Part shown: positions 6,964 to 14,623 of the stretch, piece after piece | How positions within the stretch are numbered: the stretch's first letter is position 1 | How the letters are laid out: every line of letters starts with the position of its first letter | Source of the DNA: Elusimicrobiota bacterium | GTDB taxonomy: Bacteria; Elusimicrobiota; Elusimicrobia; UBA1565 | DNA: 36,913 bases | Assembly: GCA_016196755.1 (NCBI GenBank) | Contig: JACPXC010000063.1 | Location: 1 to 36,913 of the forward strand | Direction: 5' to 3' | Notes under the pieces: model-generated | The model's input: the letters and a program-made list of their open reading frames with translations, nothing else | Told to the model about the DNA's origin: nothing | The model's database searches: none | Translations under genes and position numbers: made by a program

Positions 6964-8508
6964 CTAGGCGCGGCGCACCGGGGCTTCGCCCTTGGCGGGC
7001 TTGAGGTCGGAGGCCGCCGGGCCGTTGAGGACGCAGCCGTCGGTGTCGAAGCGCGAGCCGTGCGCCGGGCAGTCCCAGGTCTTCTCGGCCGAGTTCCAAC
7101 AGACGGTTCCGCCGAGGTGGGGGCAGCGCGCCGAGAACTCCTTGATGGTCCCGTCCGGGGCGCGGTAGACCGCCACCTGGGCCAGGCCGCGCCGCATGAG
7201 CGCGCCCGTCCCGGGGGCGAGCTGGTCGGGCGAGGATATCTCGCCGGGCTTGAGCAGGTCGGCGTATTGGGCCGCCGCGTTGAGGTTCTCGCCGGCCCAT
7301 TTGCCGAACGAGCGCGCGTGGATGCGGCCGGGCTCGTAGAGCGCGGCCCAGCGGTGCTCCTCCCCGGCGATCAAGGAGGGCAGGAGCAGCCCCGCTATGG
7401 TCCCGTGGGTCAGCCCGCGGCCGCAGTCCCCGGTGACGATGAAGACGTTGTCGGCGTCGCCCGGGTTGCGGCCGATGAAGGCCAGGCCGTCGGCGCTCGT
7501 CAGGATCTGCCCGGACCAGCGCCGCGCGACGCGGCCCATCGAGGGGAAGCGTACGCGCGCCCATTCCTCGAGGCGGGAAAAGCGCCAGGCCGAGTCGTCG
7601 TCTTGGCCGGTCTTGTGGTCCTCGCCGCCGACGATGAGGACCTCGGTTGCGTCCGCGAGGGTCTGCAGGCGCGCGTAGTGAAACGGCTCGTCGGTGTCCC
7701 AATAGAGGCCGCGTGGGACCGCGCCGGCGTGGACCTGGGCGGCGATGGCGTAGGTCCGGTAGGAGGCCTGCTTCGTGTGGACGGCAAGCCGGTCGTTGAA
7801 CGGGGTGTCGGCGGCGACGACCGCGGCCGCGGCCGTGACCGTATGCCCGGAGCGCAGGCGCACCAGCGCCGTCGAACCGCCCTCCACGCCGACGGCCCGG
7901 GACTCCCCGTAGATGCGCCCGCCGAGACGCTCGACGGCCTCGGCCAAGCCCGCCAGGTAGCGCAGGGGGTGGAACTGGGCCTGGCGCGGAAATCTGATGG
8001 CGGGCCCGGTGTCGAAGCTCTCGAGCGGCGCGCGCGAGACCCGCTCGACCCCCTCTATGCCCGAGCGTAGCGCGGCTCCGAACTCCGCCTCGAGCTTGCC
8101 GGCCGGCTCGGCGGGGGCGGGGAACAGGTAGCCGTCGAGGCGCTCGAAGCCGCAGTCGATCCGCTCGCGGGAGACGATGCGCTCGATCTCGTCGATCGCC
8201 CGCGCGTGGCTGGCCGCGGCCAGCCGGGCGCCGGCCGCGCCGTGGATCCTCTCGACCCGCACGCAGCTGTCGTCGGGGACCGTCGTCAGGTGTCCCGTCG
8301 TGCGCCCGGTCTCGCCGCCGCCGACCTGTCCGGCGTCGACCACGACGACGCGCCGCCCCCAGGCGGCGAGCTGGTAGGCGACGCTCAGGCCCGCGATCCC
8401 CGCCCCGACGACGCAGACGTCGGCGATGAGGTTCTCGGCCAGGGGCGGACGGTAGGGGATGAGGACCGTGGCCGGCCACAACGGAGTCGTCTGCTCGTCG
8501 CGTTCCAT
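6964..8508 (-). CDS. FAD-dependent oxidoreductase with C-terminal Rieske [2Fe-2S] domain
   Basis: The protein has 514 residues. The start chosen is the ATG at 8508, with GGGAG five bases upstream; the frame stays open further upstream, but the dinucleotide-binding motif begins only about 30 residues after this Met. Residues 28-46 are a Rossmann GxGxxG motif (CVVGAGIAGLSVAYQL) of the DAO/glycine-oxidase type. The C-terminal domain is Rieske: C462-P-H464, then C480-P-A-H483, the CxH...CxxH cluster ligands. The architecture matches bacillar YhfW-type proteins; the substrate is unknown and it is probably cytosolic. Its leader can fold into a long hairpin that covers the ribosome-binding site (separate entry). 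Confidence 0.9.
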   Translation of the reverse strand: MERDEQTTPLWPATVLIPYRPPLAENLIADVCVVGAGIAGLSVAYQLAAWGRRVVVVDAGQVGGGETGRTTGHLTTVPDDSCVRVERIHGAAGARLAAASHARAIDEIERIVSRERIDCGFERLDGYLFPAPAEPAGKLEAEFGAALRSGIEGVERVSRAPLESFDTGPAIRFPRQAQFHPLRYLAGLAEAVERLGGRIYGESRAVGVEGGSTALVRLRSGHTVTAAAAVVAADTPFNDRLAVHTKQASYRTYAIAAQVHAGAVPRGLYWDTDEPFHYARLQTLADATEVLIVGGEDHKTGQDDDSAWRFSRLEEWARVRFPSMGRVARRWSGQILTSADGLAFIGRNPGDADNVFIVTGDCGRGLTHGTIAGLLLPSLIAGEEHRWAALYEPGRIHARSFGKWAGENLNAAAQYADLLKPGEISSPDQLAPGTGALMRRGLAQVAVYRAPDGTIKEFSARCPHLGGTVCWNSAEKTWDCPAHGSRFDTDGCVLNGPAASDLKPAKGEAPVRRA

Positions 8509-8597
8509 GGGCGTCTCCCGGGGCCGGCCGACGGCCCGTGCCCCCAATCTAACAGAGCCGGCGGGGAGACGCCCATAGCGGGGCGGTAAAGAAATTA
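8506..8597 (-). promoter_or_regulatory. leader hairpin masking the RBS and start of the Rieske oxidoreductase, with upstream -10
   Basis: A perfect 13-bp inverted repeat pairs 8507-8519 with 8564-8576 across a 44-nt loop. In the minus-strand mRNA the 3' arm contains the GGGAG ribosome-binding site and two bases of the ATG. The 5' arm begins about 9 nt after a plausible transcription start defined by TAATTT (8592-8597). The arm itself contains an in-register ATG (8576) that could open a short upstream frame. This is the geometry of a translational switch; the ligand, if any, is unknown. A coincidental 13-bp perfect repeat at exactly this position seems unlikely. Confidence 0.45.
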
Positions 8598-8680
8598 TTC
8601 CCTCCGCCGCCGTCGCAGAAAAATGACGTGGCCGCAATGGCGCCGGGCGAGCCCGACGCATTATCATTTTCGCGCAGTCT

Positions 8681-8687
8681 AAGGAGG
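8681..8687 (+). promoter_or_regulatory. strong Shine-Dalgarno AAGGAGG of the small Ig-like gene
   Basis: AAGGAGG ends 9 nt before the ATG at 8697. A TATCAT -10 lies at 8662-8667, giving a leader of roughly 20 nt. It fixes the start and shows that canonical leadered initiation also operates in this genome. Confidence 0.75.
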
Positions 8688-8696
8688 GAGGACAGC

Positions 8697-8999
8697 ATGG
8701 CTAAGACAACACGCAAGACGGTCGACGCCGTCGTCGATTTTCCGAGGGCCGGGGAGGTCATCGCGGGACCGGACTATACCCTGCGCATCTCGGCGCCTGC
8801 CGCGGCGCGGGTCGAGGTCTCGATCGACAACTCGGGCTGGCAGCCCTGCCGCGAGGCCCTGGGCCTGTGGTGGTACGATTGGCGCGGCTGCGTCTCCGGC
8901 ACGCGGCAGCTGCGCGTCCAGGCCCTGGGCGGCGACGGCCGCATCCTGGCCGTGGCCTCCCGGCATGTCACGGTGCGCCTTCATGAAGATGAGCCTTGA
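8697..8999 (+). CDS. small Ig-like beta-sandwich protein of unknown function
   Basis: The protein has 100 residues and no signal peptide. It begins with a Lys/Arg/Thr-rich tail (AKTTRKT). A compact beta-rich domain follows, whose pattern (DFPRAGEVIAGPDYTLRISA, then VEVSIDNSGWQPC, LGLWWYDWRGC and TRQLRVQALGGDGRI) resembles Ig-like folds such as those appended to molybdopterin or carbohydrate enzymes. Two cysteines (in QPCRE and RGCVS) could form a pair. The strong Shine-Dalgarno suggests high expression. I do not assign a function. It lies between two unrelated single-gene units. Confidence 0.65.
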   Translation: MAKTTRKTVDAVVDFPRAGEVIAGPDYTLRISAPAAARVEVSIDNSGWQPCREALGLWWYDWRGCVSGTRQLRVQALGGDGRILAVASRHVTVRLHEDEP

Positions 9000-9048
9000 G
9001 CAGGCCGTTTGGAAGCCTGGGTGAGCCGCGCCTGAGGGCCCGTCTCGC

Positions 9049-9077
9049 TTGACAGCCGCCGGGCCTTGTTTTAATTT
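9049..9077 (+). promoter_or_regulatory. sigma70-type promoter placing transcription start at the ATG
   Basis: A consensus TTGACA (9049-9054), a 17-bp spacer and TAATTT (9072-9077) lie only 5 nt upstream of the ATG at 9083. Because both hexamers are present at ideal spacing, this is the clearest single case in the window of a promoter that must yield a leaderless or nearly leaderless mRNA. Confidence 0.8.
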
Positions 9078-9082
9078 TAGGG

Positions 9083-9994
9083 ATGCCCATGCCCTCCCTG
9101 CTCCTGTTCCTGGCCGCCGCGCTCTTTGCCGCCGACTCCGTCCCGCCGGGGACCCGCGTGACGGAGACCATGAGGCACGGCGGCCTCGAGCGGACCTGGC
9201 ATCTCTTCAAACCCGAGAAAGGCGTCTGGCCCCGGCCGGTGCTCTTCGCCCTGCACGGCGGCGGGGGGACCGGCAAGGGCTTCATCACCCACGCGCGCTA
9301 CGACATCGACCGCGCGGCGGCGGCGGCGGGCTTCGCCGTCGTCTATCCGGAGGGCGTCGACAAGGCCTGGAACGACGGTCGCGGCATCGGCAAGAGCCAG
9401 GCCGACGATCACGGTTTCCTGACCGTGCTGGCCGATAAACTGGTCAAGGATGGCGTGGCCGACCCCAAGGCCCTCTACGCCGCGGGCATCTCCAACGGCG
9501 GCTTCATGTCGCATGCCCTGGCCTGCCGCGACGCAAGTCGGTGGGCGGCGATCGGCGTCGTGGTTTCCTCTTTGGGCGAGAACGTGGCGGCGGCCTGCAA
9601 GCCGTCCCGGCCGGTGCCGGTGCTGATGGTCAACGGCACCGAGGACCGCCTCATCCCCTGGGGGGGCCGCGAGGTGCGGCTCCTGGGACGCTCGCGCGGC
9701 CGCAAGCTCACGGTCCCCGAGACCGCGGCCAAATGGGCCGAGCTCGACGGCTGCGTCGGCGAACCCGCGCGCGAGGACCTGCCCGACGCGGCCGACGACG
9801 GCACGCGCTGGTCGCTCGAGGCGCGGCGCTCCTGCAAGGGCGGCGCCGAGGTCCTCCTTTATAAGGTCGACGGCGGGGGGCACACCTGGCCCAACGCCGA
9901 GGTCTACCTGCCGCGCGTGGTCGGCCGCACGAGCCGCGACGTGGCCTTCGAGCCGCTGCTCTTCGACTTCCTCAAGCGCCACCGCCAGCCTTAG
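9083..9994 (+). CDS. secreted CE1/PHB-depolymerase-like (LpqC-type) esterase
   Basis: The protein has 303 residues with a signal peptide ending near ALFAADS. It has an alpha/beta-hydrolase core with oxyanion segment LFALHGGGGTGKGF, nucleophile S137 in AGISNGGFMSH (GxSxG-type), acid D188 in NGTEDRLIPWGG and H267 in DGGGHTWPNA. Spacing and motifs match the carbohydrate esterase family 1 / poly(3-hydroxybutyrate) depolymerase group, which hydrolyses feruloyl, acetyl or polyester bonds outside the cytoplasm. The actual substrate cannot be read from the sequence. It is a single-gene unit driven by the TTGACA/TAATTT promoter. Confidence 0.85.
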   Translation: MPMPSLLLFLAAALFAADSVPPGTRVTETMRHGGLERTWHLFKPEKGVWPRPVLFALHGGGGTGKGFITHARYDIDRAAAAAGFAVVYPEGVDKAWNDGRGIGKSQADDHGFLTVLADKLVKDGVADPKALYAAGISNGGFMSHALACRDASRWAAIGVVVSSLGENVAAACKPSRPVPVLMVNGTEDRLIPWGGREVRLLGRSRGRKLTVPETAAKWAELDGCVGEPAREDLPDAADDGTRWSLEARRSCKGGAEVLLYKVDGGGHTWPNAEVYLPRVVGRTSRDVAFEPLLFDFLKRHRQP

Positions 9995-10018
9995 GAGGCG
10001 CCTCGGCCGTGGAATTAC

Positions 10019-10024
10019 TATCCT
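10019..10024 (+). promoter_or_regulatory. leaderless -10 box (TATCCT) of the AI-2E-family gene
   Basis: TATCCT ends 7 nt before the GTG at 10032. The 13 bases TATCCTGACCGCG are identical to those at 2283-2295. No convincing -35 is seen at 16-18 bp. Confidence 0.5.
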
Positions 10025-10031
10025 GACCGCG

Positions 10032-11063
10032 GTGCCCCAGTCCCTCTCCGGTCCGCGCAAGGCCTCGTACGCGCTCTTCATCCTCGTCTTGGTCGGCGTC
10101 GCGCGCTACGAGCTCGGCCCCTGCCTGCTCTCCGGGCTGGTCTCCTACATGATCCTGGACCTGACCGAGCGCCGGCTGCGCGCCAGGGGCTCCCGACCCC
10201 TGGCCGCGCGCGGCGTGGCGTTGGCCGTCTTCGCGATCATGGCCGCGGGGCTGGCCTGGGTCTTCGTCGAGTTCCTGCGCGTGGGGCTGGCCCGCCTGCC
10301 GGTGCTCCTCGACACCGTCCTGCCGCGCCTGACCGCCCTCTCCGAGCAGTACGGGCTGGCCCTGCCTGTCGACAACGCGCGGGAGCTGCGCGACCTGATC
10401 GTAGCCTCGGTCAAGGAGAACGCGGCCTCCGTCGGCAAGACCAGCGGCCTGCTGACGCGCGGTTTCTTCCAGATCGTCGCGGGCATGTTCGCCGCCGTGA
10501 TGCGCTTCTTGAGCCCGTCCGGCGCGCCGGGCCAGACGAGCCTCTTCGACTCGCTCTGCGTCGAGTTCTCGGCGCGGGTCGCGCTATTTGTGCGCAGCTT
10601 CGAGCGGGTGGTCGGCGCCCAGGTCACCATCTCGGTGGCGAACACCTTCCTGACCGCCTCCTTCCTGCACGTGATGGGCTTCCCGTTCCGCAGCTTCCTG
10701 ACCCTGACCACCTTCGTCTGCGGCATGTTGCCCATCGTGGGCAACGTCATCAGCAACACGATCATCGTCACGGCGGGCTTGACCGTGTCGGTCCAGCTGG
10801 CGATGTTCGGGCTGGCCTATCTGGTGCTCATCCACAAGGTCGAATACGTGCTCAACAGCCGGATCGTCGGCGGCTCCATCGACATCCCGATGTGGATGAC
10901 CCTGCTCGGCTTGGTGGTCGGAGAGGCCGCGATGGGGGTGCCCGGCGTCCTGCTGGCCCCCGCCTTGCTCCATTACGCCCGCGAGGAGCTGCGCGCGATC
11001 CCGGCCGCTTCCATGGCCTCGGAGGCGGCACTTCCTCGCGATAACGCTCGGTCGGCCGCCTAG
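10032..11063 (+). CDS. AI-2E family (PerM/YdiK-like) membrane permease
   Basis: The protein has 343 residues and starts with GTG. The topology is that of the AI-2E/UPF0118 family: two N-terminal membrane helices, a third at about 60-85, a long amphipathic central region (95-200), then a C-terminal helical bundle with family-like segments (LTLTTFVCGMLPIVGNVISN, and a loop ending MWMTLLGLVVGEAAMGVPGVL). Members are exporters or antiporters of diverse small molecules, so the family name does not imply quorum signalling. The stop overlaps that of the convergent beta-barrel gene by four bases (CTAG, 11060-11063). Confidence 0.85.
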   Translation: MPQSLSGPRKASYALFILVLVGVARYELGPCLLSGLVSYMILDLTERRLRARGSRPLAARGVALAVFAIMAAGLAWVFVEFLRVGLARLPVLLDTVLPRLTALSEQYGLALPVDNARELRDLIVASVKENAASVGKTSGLLTRGFFQIVAGMFAAVMRFLSPSGAPGQTSLFDSLCVEFSARVALFVRSFERVVGAQVTISVANTFLTASFLHVMGFPFRSFLTLTTFVCGMLPIVGNVISNTIIVTAGLTVSVQLAMFGLAYLVLIHKVEYVLNSRIVGGSIDIPMWMTLLGLVVGEAAMGVPGVLLAPALLHYAREELRAIPAASMASEAALPRDNARSAA

Positions 11064-12265
11064 AAGAAGAACATCGCGCGCACGTTGCCGCCGTCCCAGA
11101 TGTGACGGTCCGCGTCGTCTAGGTCGAAGGTGCCGTAGAAGCCGATGCGCCCGGACTTGGAGGGCAAAAAGTCGACGCCCAGGCCCAGCTTGGCCTCGAC
11201 GAGAGAATCGCGCTTGTCCGGGCCGACCCCGGGGAAGATGCGGTAGTCCTCGCCGACGCTCATAAACAGCGCGGTCTCCGTGACCGCCCACGGCCGCGTG
11301 GCGCGGCGCCAGCGGGCGTAGGGCTGCAGCTCCCAGCGCTTGTGACGGGCGTCCTTCTGGCCGGGGAGGAAGGTGTCGGTGAGGCCGCCGCGGAACATGC
11401 TCAGCGCGCCGGCCTCCCAGCGGTCGCGCTCGTTGAACGCGCCTTCGGCCGCGCCTTCGACGATGTGGACCTTGCGGTGGGCGGCCAGGTTGGCGAGCGT
11501 GGCGGGCGAGAATCGGTCCTCCTCCTTCTTGAACTCGTAGGCGTAGGCGGCGCGCCAGCCCCGAGTCGTCCCTTGCGAGGGCCGCTGCCACGAGAGCGCC
11601 GCGCGCGTGCGCCGGTAGCCGTAGATGCGGCCCGAGGCCGGCACCTCGCGGATGAGCGGCATATCGAGCTCCAGCGCCGCCGAAAGCCTCCCGGTTCCGG
11701 TCTGGAGGTCGGCGCCCGCGGTATAGGTCACCGGCTTGCGGGCGTAGGCTTCGCCGGTCGTGCCGCGCTCGTTGAAGTTGAAGTCGGGGAAGAGGACCCC
11801 GGCGCGGAGGGTCGCCGGGCCGGCGGCCTGGCGCAGGCGCAGGCCGATGTCGGCGTCCTGCTTGTCGAAAGTCGGCTCGCCCACCAGGCCGAAGCCGAAC
11901 CCCCGCCACGGCCCGAAGTCGAAGGCCAGCCATTGATGGAACTCGACGAGGTCCTTGTCGCCGCGGTTCTCGAGCCGATAGTCGAAGGCCAGCCAGTCGT
12001 TGAGGCGCTTGGGGAGCTTGACCTCCTGATCGAGCCAGAGGTCCGAGCGGTCGAGGCTGGCGCCGTTGATGCGGTAGCCCAGCGGCGCCGCGTCCCAGGC
12101 CCAGGACCACTCGAGCGGCTGCCTAAACGAGAGCAGGTCGAGGAAGTACTCGGAGTCGAAGAGGTGCTCGGTGTCGAGCTTGTCCATCTCGGTACGCATG
12201 AAGACCGCGCCCGCGGGGGCCGCTAGCGAGGCGCACAGGAGCGAAGCGAGGAGACCGTGGAGCAT
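11060..12265 (-). CDS. outer-membrane beta-barrel protein
   Basis: The protein has 401 residues with a signal peptide ending near AAPAGA (residue 20). The mature part alternates polar and aromatic residues in strands of 9-12 residues throughout (for example LNDWLAFDYRLENRGDKD, ARKPVTYTAGADLQTGTG). It ends in VRAMFFF, with the terminal Phe expected for BAM-dependent outer-membrane insertion. About 14-16 strands can be guessed. I do not recognise a transport specificity. It starts from a leaderless promoter on the minus strand (TAGAAT, 12272-12277). Confidence 0.75.
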   Translation of the reverse strand: MLHGLLASLLCASLAAPAGAVFMRTEMDKLDTEHLFDSEYFLDLLSFRQPLEWSWAWDAAPLGYRINGASLDRSDLWLDQEVKLPKRLNDWLAFDYRLENRGDKDLVEFHQWLAFDFGPWRGFGFGLVGEPTFDKQDADIGLRLRQAAGPATLRAGVLFPDFNFNERGTTGEAYARKPVTYTAGADLQTGTGRLSAALELDMPLIREVPASGRIYGYRRTRAALSWQRPSQGTTRGWRAAYAYEFKKEEDRFSPATLANLAAHRKVHIVEGAAEGAFNERDRWEAGALSMFRGGLTDTFLPGQKDARHKRWELQPYARWRRATRPWAVTETALFMSVGEDYRIFPGVGPDKRDSLVEAKLGLGVDFLPSKSGRIGFYGTFDLDDADRHIWDGGNVRAMFFF

Positions 12266-12271
12266 GGGGGG

Positions 12272-12277
12272 ATTCTA
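12272..12277 (-). promoter_or_regulatory. leaderless extended -10 (TGA-TAGAAT) of the beta-barrel gene
   Basis: TAGAAT on the minus strand ends exactly 6 nt before the ATG at 12265, with a TGn extension in front. The six intervening bases are all C, so no Shine-Dalgarno is possible. Confidence 0.6.
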
Positions 12278-12380
12278 TCAGACGGATTTGACCGCGTCTT
12301 GATGCTATTTTGACGGTGCGTTGAGCCGCCTAAGTCATGATGTCCTCAAGAATGGAACCCGTAACAGGGGCGGAGGAATC

Positions 12381-12986
12381 ATGAAGACCACTACGATGCT
12401 TGCGGCGCTCTTAGCTATGACCTTGTCGCCGGCTCTCGCCGAGCAGGGGAATCCGCAGGCTTATCCCGACCCGGCGCGACCGGAGTCGCCGGCCGCGACG
12501 AGCCAAGATGGACGGGCGTCCGAAAAGCCCCGCAAGGTGAACAAGCGGGTGGGCAAGCTGATGAAGGAGTTCGGCGCCAGCGAGGCCGAGATCAAGGGCC
12601 TGCGCGACCAGGGCCTGGGCTGGGGCGACGTCCGCAGCGCCTTGGCGATTTCCAAGAAGTCCGGCCAGCCGGTCACGGAGGTCATGAGGCTGCATGACTC
12701 GGGTCTGAGCTGGAACGACATCTCCCAGCGCCACGGCTTCGAGTTCGAGGACTTGAACACCTCGAGCACCGGGCACGGTCGCGACGACCTGCGCGACGCG
12801 GTAGGCGAGCGCCGTCCGTACGGGCGGGGCGGCCATAAGAGCAAATGGCCCGGCGGCACGGACGCCAGCGGCACCGACAACAGCACGGGCGTGGGCACGG
12901 GAGTTCCCACGGAGCCGAGCAAGGGCACCGGGACCGAGCAGACCGCGCCGGTCGCCCCGATCGACACGCAGACGGCGCCGCGCTGA
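12381..12986 (+). CDS. exported GLxW-repeat protein
   Basis: The protein has 201 residues. The start is the ATG at 12381, with GGAGGA three bases upstream; the longer frame from 12321 has no such signal. The signal peptide ends at SPALA (about residue 20). Residues 55-125 carry two related helical units, LRDQGLGWGDVRSALAISKK and MRLHDSGLSWNDISQRHG. This kind of 'GxGWgdi' repeat is familiar from uncharacterised exported proteins of deltaproteobacterial-type genomes. The rest is a Gly/Thr/Pro-rich disordered tail. Function unknown. It is monocistronic; a hairpin follows its stop. Confidence 0.75.
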   Translation: MKTTTMLAALLAMTLSPALAEQGNPQAYPDPARPESPAATSQDGRASEKPRKVNKRVGKLMKEFGASEAEIKGLRDQGLGWGDVRSALAISKKSGQPVTEVMRLHDSGLSWNDISQRHGFEFEDLNTSSTGHGRDDLRDAVGERRPYGRGGHKSKWPGGTDASGTDNSTGVGTGVPTEPSKGTGTEQTAPVAPIDTQTAPR

Positions 12987-13013
12987 GCTCAGCTGCACAG
13001 CAAGGGCCCGGGC

Positions 13014-13047
13014 GGCGCAGGCGGCGCCGCCGGGGCCCACCTGCGCC
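13014..13047 (+). terminator. possible terminator hairpin without T run
   Basis: GGCGCAGG (13014-13021) and CCTGCGCC (13040-13047) form a perfect 8-bp stem, with a second GC-rich stem possible in the loop, 28 nt after the stop at 12986. No T tract follows, so this is only a candidate. The remaining intergenic stretch to 13198 turns AT-rich around 13110-13145 and carries the pilin promoter. Confidence 0.3.
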
Positions 13048-13144
13048 GGGAGGCTGGACCGAGCTCCCGGCGCGCTGTCGGAAGCTCTCTCCGGCCCCTG
13101 TGTCGGAATGATTTAAATCCTTAATTCTTAAACGCTTTCCATCA

Positions 13145-13173
13145 TTGACGAGGCCGGGCTCCCCGGCTACACT
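13145..13173 (+). promoter_or_regulatory. promoter of the prepilin cluster
   Basis: TTGACG (13145-13150), a 17-bp spacer and TACACT (13168-13173) lie upstream of the first prepilin gene. Transcription would begin near 13180, leaving a leader of about 20 nt without a clear Shine-Dalgarno. Confidence 0.6.
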
Positions 13174-13198
13174 CCTAAAAGAGCACTTATACGTACTT

Positions 13199-13654
13199 AT
13201 GCCGGTTGGATTGAGCGTCAGAGGCCGCAACGCCTTGAGGCGTCGCGCGCGTGTCGCGCGGCGCGGCTACACCTTGGTCGAGACCATGATAGCGGTACTC
13301 CTGGTCTCGGTCGTGGTGACCTCGGTGTTTTCGATGGTCCTGACCGCCCGCACCGGGGTCAACAAGTCGGGGAAGAAGGGCCAGGCCGTCTTCTACCTGC
13401 GCGAGGTGGTCGAGGCGCTCAAGACCTACGTCACGGCGGACCTTACGGCGCCGGGTCCCAACAGCTGGCAGCTGCCGGGCGACACCTGCGGCTGTTGGGC
13501 GCTCCAGGCCGGCGCGCACAACGCCACGGGCTATCTGCCGACCTCCTTCACCGGGGCGCCGACCAGCGGCCAGCTGACCTACGACGTCATCGACATGGCC
13601 TGCGGGGCGGCGACCTGCAAGCAGGTCACATTCAACCTGACATGGAACGAATGA
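13199..13654 (+). CDS. type IV prepilin-like protein, PilV/GspI type
   Basis: The protein has 151 residues. The ATG at 13199 was chosen because the frame opens upstream only across the promoter. An Arg-rich leader ends at RRG, and cleavage before YTLVE gives the class III N-terminus with Glu5, followed by a hydrophobic helix (MIAVLLVSVVVTSVFSMV). This is the signature for PilD processing and assembly in a type IV pilus or type II secretion pseudopilus. The short C-terminal globular part contains a GDTCGCW element and four cysteines in all. It is the first of four genes joined by ATGA overlaps. Confidence 0.8.
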   Translation: MPVGLSVRGRNALRRRARVARRGYTLVETMIAVLLVSVVVTSVFSMVLTARTGVNKSGKKGQAVFYLREVVEALKTYVTADLTAPGPNSWQLPGDTCGCWALQAGAHNATGYLPTSFTGAPTSGQLTYDVIDMACGAATCKQVTFNLTWNE

Positions 13655-14316
13655 CCGCCGCGCGCGCGGGCCGGCCCACGGGCTTCACCTTGGTGGAGCT
13701 CATGCTGGCCTCGCTGATCTTCAGCATGGTCGTGGCCGGCTTGGCGGCGATCTACTCGACGGCGTTCAAGCAGTCCGGGAAGATCATCACTGACACGCGC
13801 GTCAAGAGCACGGCGGCCATCGCCCTGCGCCACATCACCCAGCAGCTGGCCTCGGTCAACCGCATCGACGAGCCCGCCAACGGGGCCTCGGGCAGCGTCG
13901 TCCGCGCTTGCAGCAACGTGGCCACCGACGGCAACCAGATCACGACCGCGGTCGGCATCTCCGCCGTGGCCTTCTGCGTCCAGCCCGGGACCGTGGGGCT
14001 CTGCGCGTCGCCCGGCGCGCCGCCGCCCTGCCTGTTCTACTACGGCTTTGCGGGGATATGCCCGGCCCCGGCCGTCAGCGCCGCCAACTGCGGCACCACG
14101 ATCAGCGGCGTGGCGCCTTTCCTGCTGGGCGCGCACCTGGAGGCCTCGTCGAACCCGACCATGCCCGACTATTTCTCGCGGAGCTCAGGGGGCGCCAATA
14201 CCGGGAACCTCCTGCGCGTGGCCTTCCAGATAAGCCGCGACGCTACGGCGACCCAGCCCAAGGTCATCTACAACGTGGACACGATGGTGGCGGGACAGTT
14301 CGACGCCCGGCTATGA
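13651..14316 (+). CDS. type IV prepilin-like protein, PilW/GspJ type
   Basis: The protein has 221 residues. The start is the ATG at 13651, whose ATGA overlaps the preceding stop; another ATG at 13642 is possible. The leader is MTAARAGRPTG, and cleavage before FTLVE leaves Glu5 and a membrane helix (LMLASLIFSMVVAGLAAIY). A helical extension (KSTAAIALRHITQQLASV) typical of PilW/GspJ minor pseudopilins follows. The globular domain is Cys-rich (six visible Cys), suggesting disulfides on the cell surface. It overlaps the next gene by ATGA at 14313-14316. Confidence 0.8.
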   Translation: MTAARAGRPTGFTLVELMLASLIFSMVVAGLAAIYSTAFKQSGKIITDTRVKSTAAIALRHITQQLASVNRIDEPANGASGSVVRACSNVATDGNQITTAVGISAVAFCVQPGTVGLCASPGAPPPCLFYYGFAGICPAPAVSAANCGTTISGVAPFLLGAHLEASSNPTMPDYFSRSSGGANTGNLLRVAFQISRDATATQPKVIYNVDTMVAGQFDARL

Positions 14317-14615
14317 GTGGGGAACGCGGCTCGGCCTTGGTGCAGGTGCTTATCATGTCGATCCTGCTCATCATCCTGGCCACCGGGGTCATGAAGGTCA
14401 TGTTCATGAACCACACCATCGTCGCGCGGGTCAAGAAGTCCGACGAGCATAAGTTCTGGGTGGACGCCTGCATGGCCCAGAAGACGGCGCTTTGGCAGGG
14501 CGTGGCCTGCGCCGGCGCACCCGCCGACGCCTGCGATTATACGACCGGGGGCGGTCCCGTTGTCTCGGTCTCGTGTCAGGCCGCCGGGCTGACGGTGTTC
14601 ACGGTCAATTGGTAG
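14313..14615 (+). CDS. small PilX/GspK-like minor pseudopilin
   Basis: The protein has 100 residues, with the start fixed by an ATGA overlap. The leader is MSGERG; the next residues are SALVQ, so position 5 is Gln instead of the conserved Glu. A 20-residue hydrophobic helix follows (VLIMSILLIILATGVMKVMF). Loss of Glu5 is characteristic of tip subunits such as GspK/PilX, which fits its place after PilV- and PilW-like genes. The C-terminal part has Cys-containing loops (ACMAQ, VACAG, DACDY, VSCQA). The assignment rests on position and N-terminus; the domain is much shorter than GspK. Confidence 0.65.
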   Translation: MSGERGSALVQVLIMSILLIILATGVMKVMFMNHTIVARVKKSDEHKFWVDACMAQKTALWQGVACAGAPADACDYTTGGGPVVSVSCQAAGLTVFTVNW

Positions 14616-14623
14616 GGGGCATC

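Noticed and set aside
8385-8576. 63-codon minus-strand frame starting in the Rieske leader
   Set aside because: It overlaps the oxidoreductase start in another frame and has no domain; it is mentioned only as a possible upstream frame in the leader hairpin.
13145-13198. Upstream extension of the first prepilin gene from a TTG at 13145
   Set aside because: That stretch is the promoter (TTGACG, 17 bp, TACACT) and would put a non-leader sequence ahead of the prepilin signal.
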